The notes under the pieces are model-generated. The model was not told the DNA's origin, ran no database searches, and saw only the letters and a program-made list of their open reading frames with translations. DNA of 64,000 nt from CAYPAV01 sp964408805 (GTDB lineage Bacteria > Pseudomonadota > Alphaproteobacteria > UBA8366): the NCBI GenBank assembly GCA_964408805.1, contig CAYPAV010000011.1, positions 1-64,000 of the forward strand. Direction: 5' to 3'. A program made the position numbers and the translations under genes. Positions 47,072-55,941 of the stretch are shown here, piece by piece (the first letter of the stretch is position 1; every line of letters begins with the position of its first letter).

Positions 47072-47238
47072 GCGGCGTTACACGTCGGTTTTTGCATCGA
47101 GTTTCTTGATGCCAACCGCGTTCGTGAAATCTTTCCATCGCAATTGACTTGCTTGTATGCGGGCCGGCAACGGATGATGGGTCTCAACGATGCCGGATCC
47201 CTTGGAAGCCGGCGGTTTTGCGCCGATGGGAGGCCTGC

Positions 47239-47778
47239 ATGAGTTCAACCGAACCGACGTCGGATACCGGCCGCAGCAAGATCGCCTGGGGGGCGGCCAT
47301 TGCGCTTTACGCGGCGTGCTGGTTCCTACCGATCTTGGACAATAGTGTCGGCTACGACGGCGCCCGCGTGGCCCATCAGGAATTCTGGAAACTGCTGACC
47401 GAGGGCCGCGCGATCGATTCCATCGGCGTGATTTTCCAGATCATATTCTTTTCCATTGGCTGGCTGGCGAACGAGCTGTTTCTGATCGGCCTCGTCGTCT
47501 TTCGCGCACGACCCCGCCTTTCGGTCAGGTTGTTCGCCTTTTCGCTCGGCATCATGCTGTCCTGGCAACTGGCGCTGCCGGGCAGCTTTCCGTTATTGGT
47601 CGGCTATTGGTTCTGGGTCGCGGCGGGCGTGATCGCGCTCTCGCTTTCGGCGGTGCGGGTGGCGGACGAGTTCGGCCGGAAACCCGGCACCGCCCTCACC
47701 GAACCGGTCAGCCTGGTGCTGCTCCTGTTCCCGATCGCCAATGCGGCGGTTGCCGGGATGATGGGCGTCTTGAAATAG
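47239..47778 (+). CDS. hypothetical membrane protein
   Basis: 179 aa from ATG 47239, preceded by GGGAGG. Five or so hydrophobic segments are visible (AAIALYAACWFLPIL, VIFQIIFFSIGWLANELFLI, LPLLVGYWFWVAAGVIAL region and others). No family recognised. Convergent with the NIPSNAP gene 12 bp away. Confidence 0.65.
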   Translation: MSSTEPTSDTGRSKIAWGAAIALYAACWFLPILDNSVGYDGARVAHQEFWKLLTEGRAIDSIGVIFQIIFFSIGWLANELFLIGLVVFRARPRLSVRLFAFSLGIMLSWQLALPGSFPLLVGYWFWVAAGVIALSLSAVRVADEFGRKPGTALTEPVSLVLLLFPIANAAVAGMMGVLK

Positions 47779-47790
47779 CGGCTGCTTCCG

Positions 47791-48117
47791 TCACTTGACG
47801 GCGGAGAACGAGGTCGGTTGCAGGATCAGGTTCTCGACCGACGCCACGATCGCACCGTCCTTTTCCGTTTCGGCGCGTTTTTCCAGCCACTCCGGATCGG
47901 CCGCGAAAGCGCCCCATTTCTCGTCCCGTTCGGCCAGCGATTCCCATTCCAGGAGATAATAAAGGTCCTGGTTCGACTCGCCGATCACGGTGGTCCAGAA
48001 ACCGGCCTGTCGGATGCCGTGTCTCTCCCACAGTTTAAGCGTGATCGTGTCGAACCGGTTGAGCAGCGCCGGCAGGCGGCCGGAAATACAATGGTAGATG
48101 CGCAATTCGTGGATCAT
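47791..48117 (-). CDS. NIPSNAP family protein
   Basis: Dimeric alpha-beta barrel protein of 108 aa. MIHELRIYHCISGRLPALLN at the start and YYLLEWESLAERDEKWGAF are typical of the family. The function of bacterial NIPSNAP proteins is not settled. It is the last of a same-strand series from the dioxygenase at 51487 downwards. Confidence 0.85.
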   Translation of the reverse strand: MIHELRIYHCISGRLPALLNRFDTITLKLWERHGIRQAGFWTTVIGESNQDLYYLLEWESLAERDEKWGAFAADPEWLEKRAETEKDGAIVASVENLILQPTSFSAVK

Positions 48118-48222
48118 GTCGTCTCTTCTCCCCTAAATTCGCCCGGGTTCCACCCGGGTCACCGGCGATATAGGAAGGCGATTCCCGGTGAAATGCAAAT
48201 TCGCCGGCGATTTGTGCGCCAT

Positions 48223-49008
48223 CTATCCGTCGTCGATTGGGAGGTCGACGATACAAGTTGGATTGAAGTTTGGATTCTTCTTTCGGCCAAATGTGCCCCG
48301 AGGATTGGCGACCAGGCGGGTTCCGCCGATCCGATAGTCATGGCCTTTGTGAAGATGACCGTGAATCCAAAGGGCGGCACCGGATCCATCGACGACATCG
48401 TCCAAATCGGATGCGAAGGACGGGGTGAGGGGGTGACGCCGGTGGGCTTCCGGTATCGGGCGCAATGACGGCGGATGGTGGGTGACGACGACGCTGTGCC
48501 CGGGGAAAGGTTCGGCCAAAGCGGCCTCGAGAAACGCCTGCGAGCCACGGCAGAGATCTGCCGCATGGTCGGGTGTTAACGGCGTATTTTCCCGATAGTC
48601 GATTGCGCTGAAATCCGCGATCGTGCGGCGCGCATGCGCTTTGGCCGCCGTGATGCCGTCGGGGATTGCCTCGAAGTCGGTCCAGAGGGTGCAGCCGAGA
48701 AAACGCACACCTTCGATCGTCGCGCTCTCGTTCTCCAGGAAGGTCACACGACCGCCTGTCCCGGCGGCGCTTTCCCGGAGTCGCAACAAATGAGTTCGCA
48801 TGGTGTCCGGTCGGCCGTTGTGGAATTCGTGATTTCCCGCGACGAGGACGGCAGGTGCGCCGAGCCGTTTTGAAAGTTCGTCCGCCCAGTCCACGGCGGC
48901 GGTGCCGTGGTCGATGTCGCCCGCCAAGATAATGGCGTCGCAATCGGCTTCGGGATAGGGGAGGGGTGACGCTTCGAGATGCAGGTCGCTCAGGATCAGC
49001 AGGCGCAT
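48223..49008 (-). CDS. metallophosphoesterase
   Basis: Calcineurin-like phosphoesterase, 261 aa from 49008. All metal-ligand motifs are present: DLHLE, GDIDHG, GNHEF, VTHHPPS and HGHLHKGHDYR. No signal peptide. Substrate unknown; it follows the MBL-fold gene by 34 bp on the same strand. Confidence 0.88.
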   Translation of the reverse strand: MRLLILSDLHLEASPLPYPEADCDAIILAGDIDHGTAAVDWADELSKRLGAPAVLVAGNHEFHNGRPDTMRTHLLRLRESAAGTGGRVTFLENESATIEGVRFLGCTLWTDFEAIPDGITAAKAHARRTIADFSAIDYRENTPLTPDHAADLCRGSQAFLEAALAEPFPGHSVVVTHHPPSLRPIPEAHRRHPLTPSFASDLDDVVDGSGAALWIHGHLHKGHDYRIGGTRLVANPRGTFGRKKNPNFNPTCIVDLPIDDG

Positions 49009-49042
49009 CTTACCGCCTCCCCTCCGCCGCACCGGATCTGGT

Positions 49043-49891
49043 TCAGATGTCCAGTCGAAAGGCGTCGCCGTCGCGGACGATATGGCCCGCCGTCGGGGTC
49101 GCGAAATGGGTGCCAATCACCAGGATCGGCTGGTCGGCGTGGCGGGTATAGAATTCGTGCCGTGTCGCGGTTGATTGCAGGGGATCGACATCGACGCTCG
49201 CGGCCCATTCCGGCCGCGCCATCTGACAGGGGTGATGGGTCATGTCGCCGGTGATCACCGCATCCTCGCCCTTCGAGCGGATGCGCACACTGACATGGCC
49301 CGGCGTGTGTCCCGGCGTTGGCTCGAGCCAGACCTCGTCCGAGATCCGGTGGTCCATCTCGACCAGCTCCGCCAGCCCGGCATCGAGGACCGGGCGGACC
49401 GAATCCTCGACCACCGGGCCGAATTCGTCCTGTTCGGTTTTCGACCAGTATTCCCACTCCTTGCGCGCATAATAATACCGCGCATTGGGGAAGGTCGGAA
49501 CCCACGCATCATCCACCTTCATCGTATTCCAACCCACATGATCGACATGGAGATGGGTGCAAAGGACCGTGTCGATCGATTCCCGCGGGAACCCGGCCGT
49601 CGTCAGATCCTCGAGGAAGGGACCTTTCCGCATGTGCCAGTCCTCGAATTTCCGTTCCTTGTCGTTGCCGAGGCAGGTATCGACGATGATCCGGCGTCCC
49701 TCGGTCTCGACGACCAAGGCATGGATGCTGAGCAGGAGAAGGTTGCGATCGTCGACGAAATTCGGTTTCAGCCAGTCGATCGCCGCCACGTCTTCCTTGG
49801 TGACGCCGTTGAACATAAAACGCGGCGACGTCGGCGCCATGACTTCCACGATCTTCGTCACCGTGACGTCGCCGATCAGCCATTTCAACAT
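49043..49891 (-). CDS. MBL fold metallo-hydrolase
   Basis: Metallo-beta-lactamase-fold hydrolase, 282 aa. The zinc motif HLHVDHVGWN, the third His in PGHTPGHVSVRI and Asp in ITGDMTHHPC are intact. Starts MLKWLIGDVTVTKIVEVM, common in lactonase-like MBL proteins. Sixteen bases downstream of the Lin0512 pair, so co-transcribed. Confidence 0.88.
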   Translation of the reverse strand: MLKWLIGDVTVTKIVEVMAPTSPRFMFNGVTKEDVAAIDWLKPNFVDDRNLLLLSIHALVVETEGRRIIVDTCLGNDKERKFEDWHMRKGPFLEDLTTAGFPRESIDTVLCTHLHVDHVGWNTMKVDDAWVPTFPNARYYYARKEWEYWSKTEQDEFGPVVEDSVRPVLDAGLAELVEMDHRISDEVWLEPTPGHTPGHVSVRIRSKGEDAVITGDMTHHPCQMARPEWAASVDVDPLQSTATRHEFYTRHADQPILVIGTHFATPTAGHIVRDGDAFRLDI

Positions 49892-49906
49892 GACCCGCGC
49901 TCCCGC

Positions 49907-50248
49907 CTAGCCCACCGGGGCGCGTACCGAAACTGCGGCGCTGGCAATGACGGCGACGTCGCCGATCACCTCGTCCGGCACGTCGAGCCCGCCTTTGACC
50001 GCCGTGACCGTGACCGTCCCCACTGGCAGGGTTTCCTTCACCTTGCCGCAATCGACCGCGTCCGGTTTCTGGACGCCGATCGTGACCTCGACCTGGATCG
50101 CGGATTTATCGAGGTCGAGCGCTCGAATGAAGGTGAGCGAGCTGTGATGAAGTGCGTCCTGTACCGCGCGGATCGCGGCCTTGGTGTAGTCGCCGCCATG
50201 GAGATCGTTGCCCATCCCCAGTTCCAGGATCAGGCGGGGGCCGCTCAT
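49907..50248 (-). CDS. Lin0512 family protein, downstream copy
   Basis: 113 aa. LILELGMGNDLHGGDYTKAA and VEVTIGVQKPDAVD mark the Lin0512 family of conserved proteins of unknown function. It overlaps the upstream paralogue by four bases (ATGA at 50248-50245) and the two copies are clearly homologous but diverged, so they may form a heteromer. Confidence 0.78.
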   Translation of the reverse strand: MSGPRLILELGMGNDLHGGDYTKAAIRAVQDALHHSSLTFIRALDLDKSAIQVEVTIGVQKPDAVDCGKVKETLPVGTVTVTAVKGGLDVPDEVIGDVAVIASAAVSVRAPVG

Positions 50249-50601
50249 GCGTCTGCTCCTTCCGGCAGATCGAGGTGAACGACGGCCGCGGCATTGGCGA
50301 TCAGCGTCGCATCTGTGCCGGCGTCGTTCGGAATCGCCAACCCGCCCTCGACCACGTTTACCGTCCCCGTGCCGTGCGGTAGGACCGCCAGGACGGCGTC
50401 CGTGTCAACCTCATCCGGTCGGGGAACACCGATGGTCACCTCGACGCGCATCGAATCGGTTTCCTGGCCGAGCGCCTTCGCGATACTGAGCGAGTTGTGC
50501 CAGAGCGCGTCGCGCAAGGCACGCACCGCAGCCTTGGTGGGCTCGCTGCCTCGGATGTCGGTGCCCATGCCGATTTCGAGCACCACGCGTGTCCATGCCA
50601 T
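50245..50601 (-). CDS. Lin0512 family protein, upstream copy
   Basis: 118 aa from ATG 50601. VVLEIGMGTDIRGSEPTKAA and VEVTIGVPRPDEVD align residue for residue with the next gene. The frame is open further upstream but only the portion from 50601 is family-like. It follows the dioxygenase gene by 31 bp; the operon context (dioxygenase, MBL hydrolase) suggests a role in a degradative pathway. Confidence 0.78.
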   Translation of the reverse strand: MAWTRVVLEIGMGTDIRGSEPTKAAVRALRDALWHNSLSIAKALGQETDSMRVEVTIGVPRPDEVDTDAVLAVLPHGTGTVNVVEGGLAIPNDAGTDATLIANAAAVVHLDLPEGADA

Positions 50602-50632
50602 CGATCTTGTTCCTTCCAATTTGGTCCGGCGC

Positions 50633-51487
50633 CTAGGCGGCGTCGCGGGTGGTGATGGTGGTCCGTTCCAGGCGGCGGCGATAGCGCGCCATGTCGTAGT
50701 GGGTGGCCCGGTGAAGAACGGCGCGATTGTCCCAGACAAGGACGTCGCCCTGTCGCCAGACATGGGGGTAGATCGCGTCCTCCGGCGTCGCGCGCGCCAG
50801 CAGGTCGGCGAGAAGGGCGATCCCGTCCTCGACCGGCCGGCCCTCGATATGCCAGGCATGGGCGCCCATCAGCAGCGACTTCCGGCCGTTCGCGGGGTTG
50901 GTCTGCACCAAGGAATGGCGGGCCGGCGGCGCTTCCGATTTCTGGGCTTCCGTCAGGATATCGGGGGCGGTCAGGCTCCGCGAATACTCGATACTGTGGA
51001 CCGTGACGAGACCATCCAGTTCCGCCTGCATGTCGGCGGGCAATTTGTCATAGGCCGTCCGCGTGCTCACGAAATCGGTATTGCCGCCCTCGGGCGGGAC
51101 TTCGCGGGCGGAAAGAACCGAACACAGCGATCCCTTCTCCCTATACGAGCTGTCCGAATGCCAAAGCTGGTTGCCTCTGAGATAGGTCAGGCGCGCATGA
51201 TCGGCCGGGAAGACATCGTCGGTCTCGGCGTCGATGTTGCTTTGACGGGAGAATTTGGACCCGCCGGTCTGGTTGGCGCTGAAGGACATTTGAACGTTGC
51301 CGAAGCGGTCGCTGAATTCGATCTGCCGGGCGTCTTCGATCACCGGCCCCCGGAAGAGCAGGATCGAATGGGTCTCGAAGGCCTCGCGGATTTCCGCGAA
51401 GGCCTCGTCGCCGAGAGGCTGAGTCACGTCGGCGCCCACGACCTCAACGCCGAAATCGGCATGAAGCGGGCGATAATCGTAAATCAT
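50633..51487 (-). CDS. TauD/TfdA family 2-oxoglutarate-dependent dioxygenase
   Basis: 284 aa. Iron ligands in LWHSDSSYREKGS and VWDNRAVLHRATHYD, with the C-terminal Arg in RRLERTTI. Related to, but distinct from, the enzyme at 44176-45069. First gene of a likely operon dioxygenase, Lin0512, Lin0512, MBL hydrolase, metallophosphoesterase. Confidence 0.88.
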   Translation of the reverse strand: MIYDYRPLHADFGVEVVGADVTQPLGDEAFAEIREAFETHSILLFRGPVIEDARQIEFSDRFGNVQMSFSANQTGGSKFSRQSNIDAETDDVFPADHARLTYLRGNQLWHSDSSYREKGSLCSVLSAREVPPEGGNTDFVSTRTAYDKLPADMQAELDGLVTVHSIEYSRSLTAPDILTEAQKSEAPPARHSLVQTNPANGRKSLLMGAHAWHIEGRPVEDGIALLADLLARATPEDAIYPHVWRQGDVLVWDNRAVLHRATHYDMARYRRRLERTTITTRDAA

Positions 51488-51680
51488 GGCTGGTCTCCTT
51501 ACCCATCGGTCGCGCGCCGTTCCGTCCTCTTGCGACCCTCTCTTTCATCACTTAGCGGGAATCCGGCCGGGGCAAACACCGTACCACATCGAACGGCTAC
51601 AATTGCTTGCGCTAATGTGGTCTAACCCGCCGGCATCGCATGTTGCATTTTGGTGCGAAGGACAAGAGGAAGGAGGCGGT

Positions 51681-52454
51681 ATGCCGAAGGACATTCCCGT
51701 CGACGCCACGGCGCTTCGCGAGGAAGTGAAGCAGAAGTACCGCGAGGTCGCGGTCGAGCCAGACGCTGACTATCATTTTCACACGGGCCGGCCGCTCGCC
51801 AAGCGGCTCGGTTATGACGACGCGGTGGTGGGGGCACTGCCCGATGCCGCCGTCGAATCATTCGCCGGGGTCGGCAATCCGTTTTCGCTGCGCCGGCTCG
51901 CGGCGGGCGAGCGGGTGGTGGATATCGGCGCCGGCGGCGGCTTCGATTGCTTCATCGCCGCCGAACAGGTGGGCCCCGAGGGCCAGGTCGTCGGTATCGA
52001 CATGACCGAGGAGATGCTGACGAAGTCGCGCGGCACGGCCGCCGATATGGGGCTCGGTCATGTCGAGTTCCGCGAGGGCTTGATCGAGGAGATGCCGGTC
52101 GAGGACGGCTGGGCCGACGCGGTAATTTCGAACGGGGTGATCAATCTCTGCGCCGACAAGCAGCATGTCTTCGCCGAAATTTCGCGGGTGCTGCGTCCGG
52201 GCGGCTATCTGCAATTCGCGGATATCGCCAACGGCAAGCCGGTGCCCGAGGAGGCGATCGCCAATATCGACCTTTGGACCGCTTGAATCGCCGGAGGCCT
52301 GCCGTGCGCAGGCTGGCGGAAGATGATGGCGGATAGCGGTTTCTTCGATATCGATATCGGCCCGGCCGTCGATACCTTCGGTGGTGCCGGCGGCGAGCCC
52401 AACGCGCGAGCCTTCGAGGTCTTTGGATACGCCTTCATCGGGCGGAAGCCCTAG
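51681..52454 (+). CDS. ArsM-like SAM methyltransferase with in-frame UGA (selenocysteine 202)
   Basis: Methyltransferase of the arsenite-methyltransferase-like group, 257 aa if the TGA at 52284-52286 is read as Sec. AGGAGGCGGT precedes ATG 51681. Motif I is VVDIGAGGGFDCFIAA, with GIDMTEEMLTKSR and VISNGVINLCADK following. Translation to the TGA ends IDLWTA; the same frame resumes without a break as IAGGLPCAGWRKMMADSGFF and runs to the TAG at 52452-52454 through VDTFGGAGGEPNARAFEV, the conserved C terminus. Homologues as I recall them have Cys where the TGA is. A SECIS-like hairpin follows. Read conventionally, the product would be a 201-aa protein lacking its C terminus. Confidence 0.8.
52290..52317 (+). 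promoter_or_regulatory. candidate bacterial SECIS hairpin of the methyltransferase
   Basis: GCCTGC (52297-52302) pairs with GCAGGC (52308-52313) around the loop CGTGC, whose second base is G. The stem extends through a G-T pair and a GCC/GGC outer stem (52290-52292 with 52315-52317) with a three-base bulge. Sixteen bases lie between the UGA and the loop, the lower end of the range for bacterial SECIS elements. Confidence 0.6.
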
Positions 52455-52543
52455 GAAGTCGTACCGCGATATCTTGGTCCGGCGGGTGAAAGCCGGATAT
52501 AGTGCGGTCCTTCGATCCGGCTTCCAATCCATTGGGAACGACA

Positions 52544-53962
52544 ATGACGCGCACCGGCACGAATCGGCCCGCCTATCGTGAACTACGCCCCTGGCTTCGC
52601 CACCTTGCCGCGACCGGCCGGTTGGCGGTCGGTAAACCCGGCGTGGACCTCAAATTCGAACTCGCGGCCTTGGCGAAACGGCGCGATGGATTGGAGGCGG
52701 TGCTTTTCCCCGCCCCGCGCGATGCCGCCGGCAAGGGCCACGAGGTCCCCGTGGTCGCGGGGTTCGTCGCGGGCCGGGATTGGATTGCGGAGGCGATGGG
52801 TGCCGAGCCCGCCGAGGTGCTGGAGCGCTTCCAGCGGGCGGTCGAATCACCCCTGCCCTGGCGGGAGGTGGACCGTGCGTCGGCTTCCGTTCAACAGGTC
52901 GTCAACGAGACGCCGGATCTGACCTCCGACCTGCCGATCCCGACCCATAATGCCCTCGACAGCGGACCCTATATCTCCGCCGGGGTGGTGATCGCGCGCA
53001 ATCCTCGGACCGGGGCCCAGAACGTCTCGATCAACCGCATCCAGATCAGTGGGCCGGACCGGCTTGGAATTCTCATTTTGCCGCGGCATTTGCATCATTT
53101 CTTCGAAGCGGCGGAGAGTGCCGGCGATCCGCTGGAGGTCGCCATCGCGATCGGTGTCGATCCGTGCACCCTGCTGGCGAGCCAGGCGGTGGTGCCGCTC
53201 GATTACGACGAGCTGGAGATCGCGGGCGCGCTGCATGGAGAGGCGCTCCCGGTGGTGAAATGCGTGACCAACGAGGTGCGCGTGCCGGCAACGGCCGAGA
53301 TCGTGATCGAGGGCCGGCTGCTGCCGAACGAACGCGCGATGGAGGGACCCTTCGGTGAGTTTCCGCAGTATTACGGCGAGGCGGGCGAGCGCGAGGTGAT
53401 CGCGGTCGATGCCGTCACCCACCGGGCGGCGCCGCTCTTTCACACCATCGTCTCGGCCGGCATGGAGCATCTGCTGCTAGGCGCCATCCCGCGTGAGGCG
53501 ACGATCCTCGGCTTGCTGCGCCAGAGCTTTCCCAACGTGCTCGATGTTCATCTTTCGGTCGGCGGGGTCTGTCGCTATCACCTCCACGTCAAGATCCGCA
53601 AACGCGTCGAGGGCGAGCAGCGCAACATCATCGCCGCCGCCTTCGCCGCCCATGCCGATCTGAAACAGGTGATCGTGGTCGACGAGGACGTCGACATTCA
53701 GGATCCGGCCGCCGTCGAATGGGCCGTCGCGACAAGGTTCCAGGCGAGCCGCGATGTGGTGATCTTGCCGAGTGCCCTCGGCTCCCGGCTCGATCCCTCG
53801 ACCGAGGACGGCATCGGCGACAAGATGGGCCTCGATGCGACGATGGCGCTCGAGCGGAACGAATTCAAATTCACCGTTGTCCATGTCCCCGGCGAGGACG
53901 ACCCGGCGACGGATGAATTGATCGATGTGGACGGCGACCCGAGCGCCTTGATTGCCGATTAG
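52544..53962 (+). CDS. UbiD family decarboxylase
   Basis: Prenylated-FMN-dependent (de)carboxylase, 472 aa from ATG 52544. NVSINRIQISGPDRLGI and EGPFGEFPQYYGE carry the conserved Arg and Glu residues of the UbiD active site, and the SGPYISAGVVIARNP block is family-typical. No ubiX gene is in the window. Substrate unknown: aromatic or alpha,beta-unsaturated acid. Confidence 0.88.
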   Translation: MTRTGTNRPAYRELRPWLRHLAATGRLAVGKPGVDLKFELAALAKRRDGLEAVLFPAPRDAAGKGHEVPVVAGFVAGRDWIAEAMGAEPAEVLERFQRAVESPLPWREVDRASASVQQVVNETPDLTSDLPIPTHNALDSGPYISAGVVIARNPRTGAQNVSINRIQISGPDRLGILILPRHLHHFFEAAESAGDPLEVAIAIGVDPCTLLASQAVVPLDYDELEIAGALHGEALPVVKCVTNEVRVPATAEIVIEGRLLPNERAMEGPFGEFPQYYGEAGEREVIAVDAVTHRAAPLFHTIVSAGMEHLLLGAIPREATILGLLRQSFPNVLDVHLSVGGVCRYHLHVKIRKRVEGEQRNIIAAAFAAHADLKQVIVVDEDVDIQDPAAVEWAVATRFQASRDVVILPSALGSRLDPSTEDGIGDKMGLDATMALERNEFKFTVVHVPGEDDPATDELIDVDGDPSALIAD

Positions 53963-54149
53963 GTCATGGACCCCCGGACGGACGTCGCATTTCCCGACCT
54001 CGGCTATCCGACCCGAAGCGGCCGGCCACGAATGATTCCACGATAGATCGATGTTGACCGATGAGGCATCAATGGCGAAGCCCTCACTGTCGCCCGGTTC
54101 GCCACCATGATTTCGGCGAGGGTGTTTGGTTCCTCAAGTCGAAGAGGGT

Positions 54150-55214
54150 CTATGCCTGAAATCGGGGGATCACTTCTTCCCCGATGAGGTCGATCGACCG
54201 CATAACCTGTTCGTGCGTGGTGTTGCCGGCCTGGATCATGAAAATCATCTGGTCGATACCGGTGGACGCCCAATTCTCCACGATCCGGCAAATCGTATCC
54301 GGGTTTCCCCCGATTGCCATGCCGTTGTCGATCAGATCATCGTCACTTAGGCCCGCCATGCGCTCCTTCACTTTTTCAACCCCGCCTGCGGTGGCGAAGC
54401 GCACCGGGTTCAGTTCGGCGTTGTTGTCGCCGTAATACCAGCGTGCCGCCGCGCAACCAACATCGCGGCCAACCCGATCGTCCTTGTCGCAGTAGGCAAT
54501 TCCGAAGACGCCGGTCTGGTGATTCGGTTTGCGGGCGATAAACGTCGCCGGGTCCGTCGCCTTGACGACGGCGTGATAATTGGCGACCGCGGCTTTGGTG
54601 TCCTCGATCGAACTGCGCGTGACACCGACAACGCCAAACCCTTGCTGGGCGGCGTGTTCGTAGGTCTCCAGATTCGACGCGGCGGTCCACAGCGGCGGGT
54701 GGGGTCGTTGTATCAGCTGCGGCACCATATGGCGGGCCGGCAAGTTAATATATTTGCCCTGGTACCCTTCGAAATAATCCGTGTCGAACATTTTCAAGAC
54801 CGCATCGAGATGTTCCCGCGCCACCTCGCGACTTTCCAGCGGGTCGAGACCCAGGCCTTCGGCGATGTAGCCACTGGTGCCGCGCCCGGTACCGAATTCC
54901 ACCCGGCCGTTGCTGAGCACATCTAGCGTGGCGACGCGCTCCGCGATGACGACAGGATGGTGGATCGGCATGAGCACCACGCCGAGCGCCATGCGTATGG
55001 TTTTGGTGCGCTGGCTGAGCGCCGCCAGGTACATATCGGAGGCCGGCGAATGGCCAATTTCGATGAAGAAATGCTGCTCCGTAATCCAATAGTATTCGAA
55101 CCCCGCCGCTTCCGCCGCGACCCCTTGATCGAGCCCGTTCCAGAAGGCGTTTCGTTCGGAGGTTTCCGTCCAGGGCCTTGGAATCTGCAACTGCGTCATG
55201 AAACCGAACTTCAT
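54150..55214 (-). CDS. LLM class flavin-dependent oxidoreductase
   Basis: Luciferase-like flavin monooxygenase, 354 aa. MKFGFMTQLQIPRPW at the start, VEFGTGRGTSGYIAEGLGL and RPHPPLWTAASNLETYEHAA are family blocks. It shares only the general fold with the enzyme at 37676. Lies 34 bp downstream of the ectoine synthase homologue on the same strand, so they may be co-transcribed. Confidence 0.88.
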   Translation of the reverse strand: MKFGFMTQLQIPRPWTETSERNAFWNGLDQGVAAEAAGFEYYWITEQHFFIEIGHSPASDMYLAALSQRTKTIRMALGVVLMPIHHPVVIAERVATLDVLSNGRVEFGTGRGTSGYIAEGLGLDPLESREVAREHLDAVLKMFDTDYFEGYQGKYINLPARHMVPQLIQRPHPPLWTAASNLETYEHAAQQGFGVVGVTRSSIEDTKAAVANYHAVVKATDPATFIARKPNHQTGVFGIAYCDKDDRVGRDVGCAAARWYYGDNNAELNPVRFATAGGVEKVKERMAGLSDDDLIDNGMAIGGNPDTICRIVENWASTGIDQMIFMIQAGNTTHEQVMRSIDLIGEEVIPRFQA

Positions 55215-55248
55215 TAATGCACTCCAAATTTCTTGTTATGTGTCTCTA

Positions 55249-55650
55249 TTAAATTTGTTGGCTTGAACCTTCGATCAACGGATAGCCGCCGGACGAGTCC
55301 CGTGTCTCCGTGCCGACCAAGGCCGGGTTGAAGACACAAACCAGTTCCAGCGCCGTTTCCGACCGCAACACATGCGCGTCGTGCTGATCCAAGGCGTAAA
55401 TCGTCCCTTCCCGGATCGGATGCACCACGCCGCTGGCCTCGTCCTCGATGCTGCCTCGCCCCGCAACGCAGTACACCGCTTCCAGATGGTGTCGGTAGCG
55501 CATGTGCACCTCGACGCCAGGCTTTAGCACGGTCACGTTGAGTGAAAATCCCATCCCATCCTCCGCCAAAAGCAATCGCGTGCTCTCGCTGCTCGGCGAT
55601 ACGACACGGCGGCTCGTTTTCGCTTCGTCTTCAAGGTTTCTAACAATCAT
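55249..55650 (-). CDS. ectC: ectoine synthase (EctC), orphan
   Basis: Cupin-fold ectoine synthase homologue, 133 aa, close to the family length. MIVRNLEDEAKT start, HHLEAVYCVAGRGSIED, GTIYALDQHDAHVLR and VCVFNPALVGTETRD are diagnostic; the three iron ligands (Glu in HLEAVYC, Tyr in IYALD, His in DAHVLR) are kept. No ectA, ectB or ectD is in the window, so it is a solitary EctC, which may act on an imported precursor or a different substrate. Confidence 0.88.
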   Translation of the reverse strand: MIVRNLEDEAKTSRRVVSPSSESTRLLLAEDGMGFSLNVTVLKPGVEVHMRYRHHLEAVYCVAGRGSIEDEASGVVHPIREGTIYALDQHDAHVLRSETALELVCVFNPALVGTETRDSSGGYPLIEGSSQQI

Positions 55651-55941
55651 TCCTTCGGCTCCTGTTTCATGCGCTGTAAATTATTTAGGCCTTGGCACAG
55701 CCCCAGCGAATGTCGCGGCGAAGGGGTGGTGGAGTCATTCACCACCTCAATTTACGGGATGTTAATCACGTTGGGTTTATGACTTCGGCTGGTTGACCGG
55801 ATATTGATTGAATGTCGTCAATCTCGTCCGACCGGGGGGCAAGGTGCCGACGAAGGCCGACCTATTTAAGGAATTGGAAACAATACGCGGCACCGTGCGG
55901 CCCGGTTTGTTCGGTCAATTTCCTTGTCGCTTGAGTTCGCG

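Noticed and set aside
54004..54291. A minus-strand frame overlapping the end of the LLM gene
   Set aside because: Runs in a different frame through the LLM gene and then into non-coding sequence; no homology recognised.
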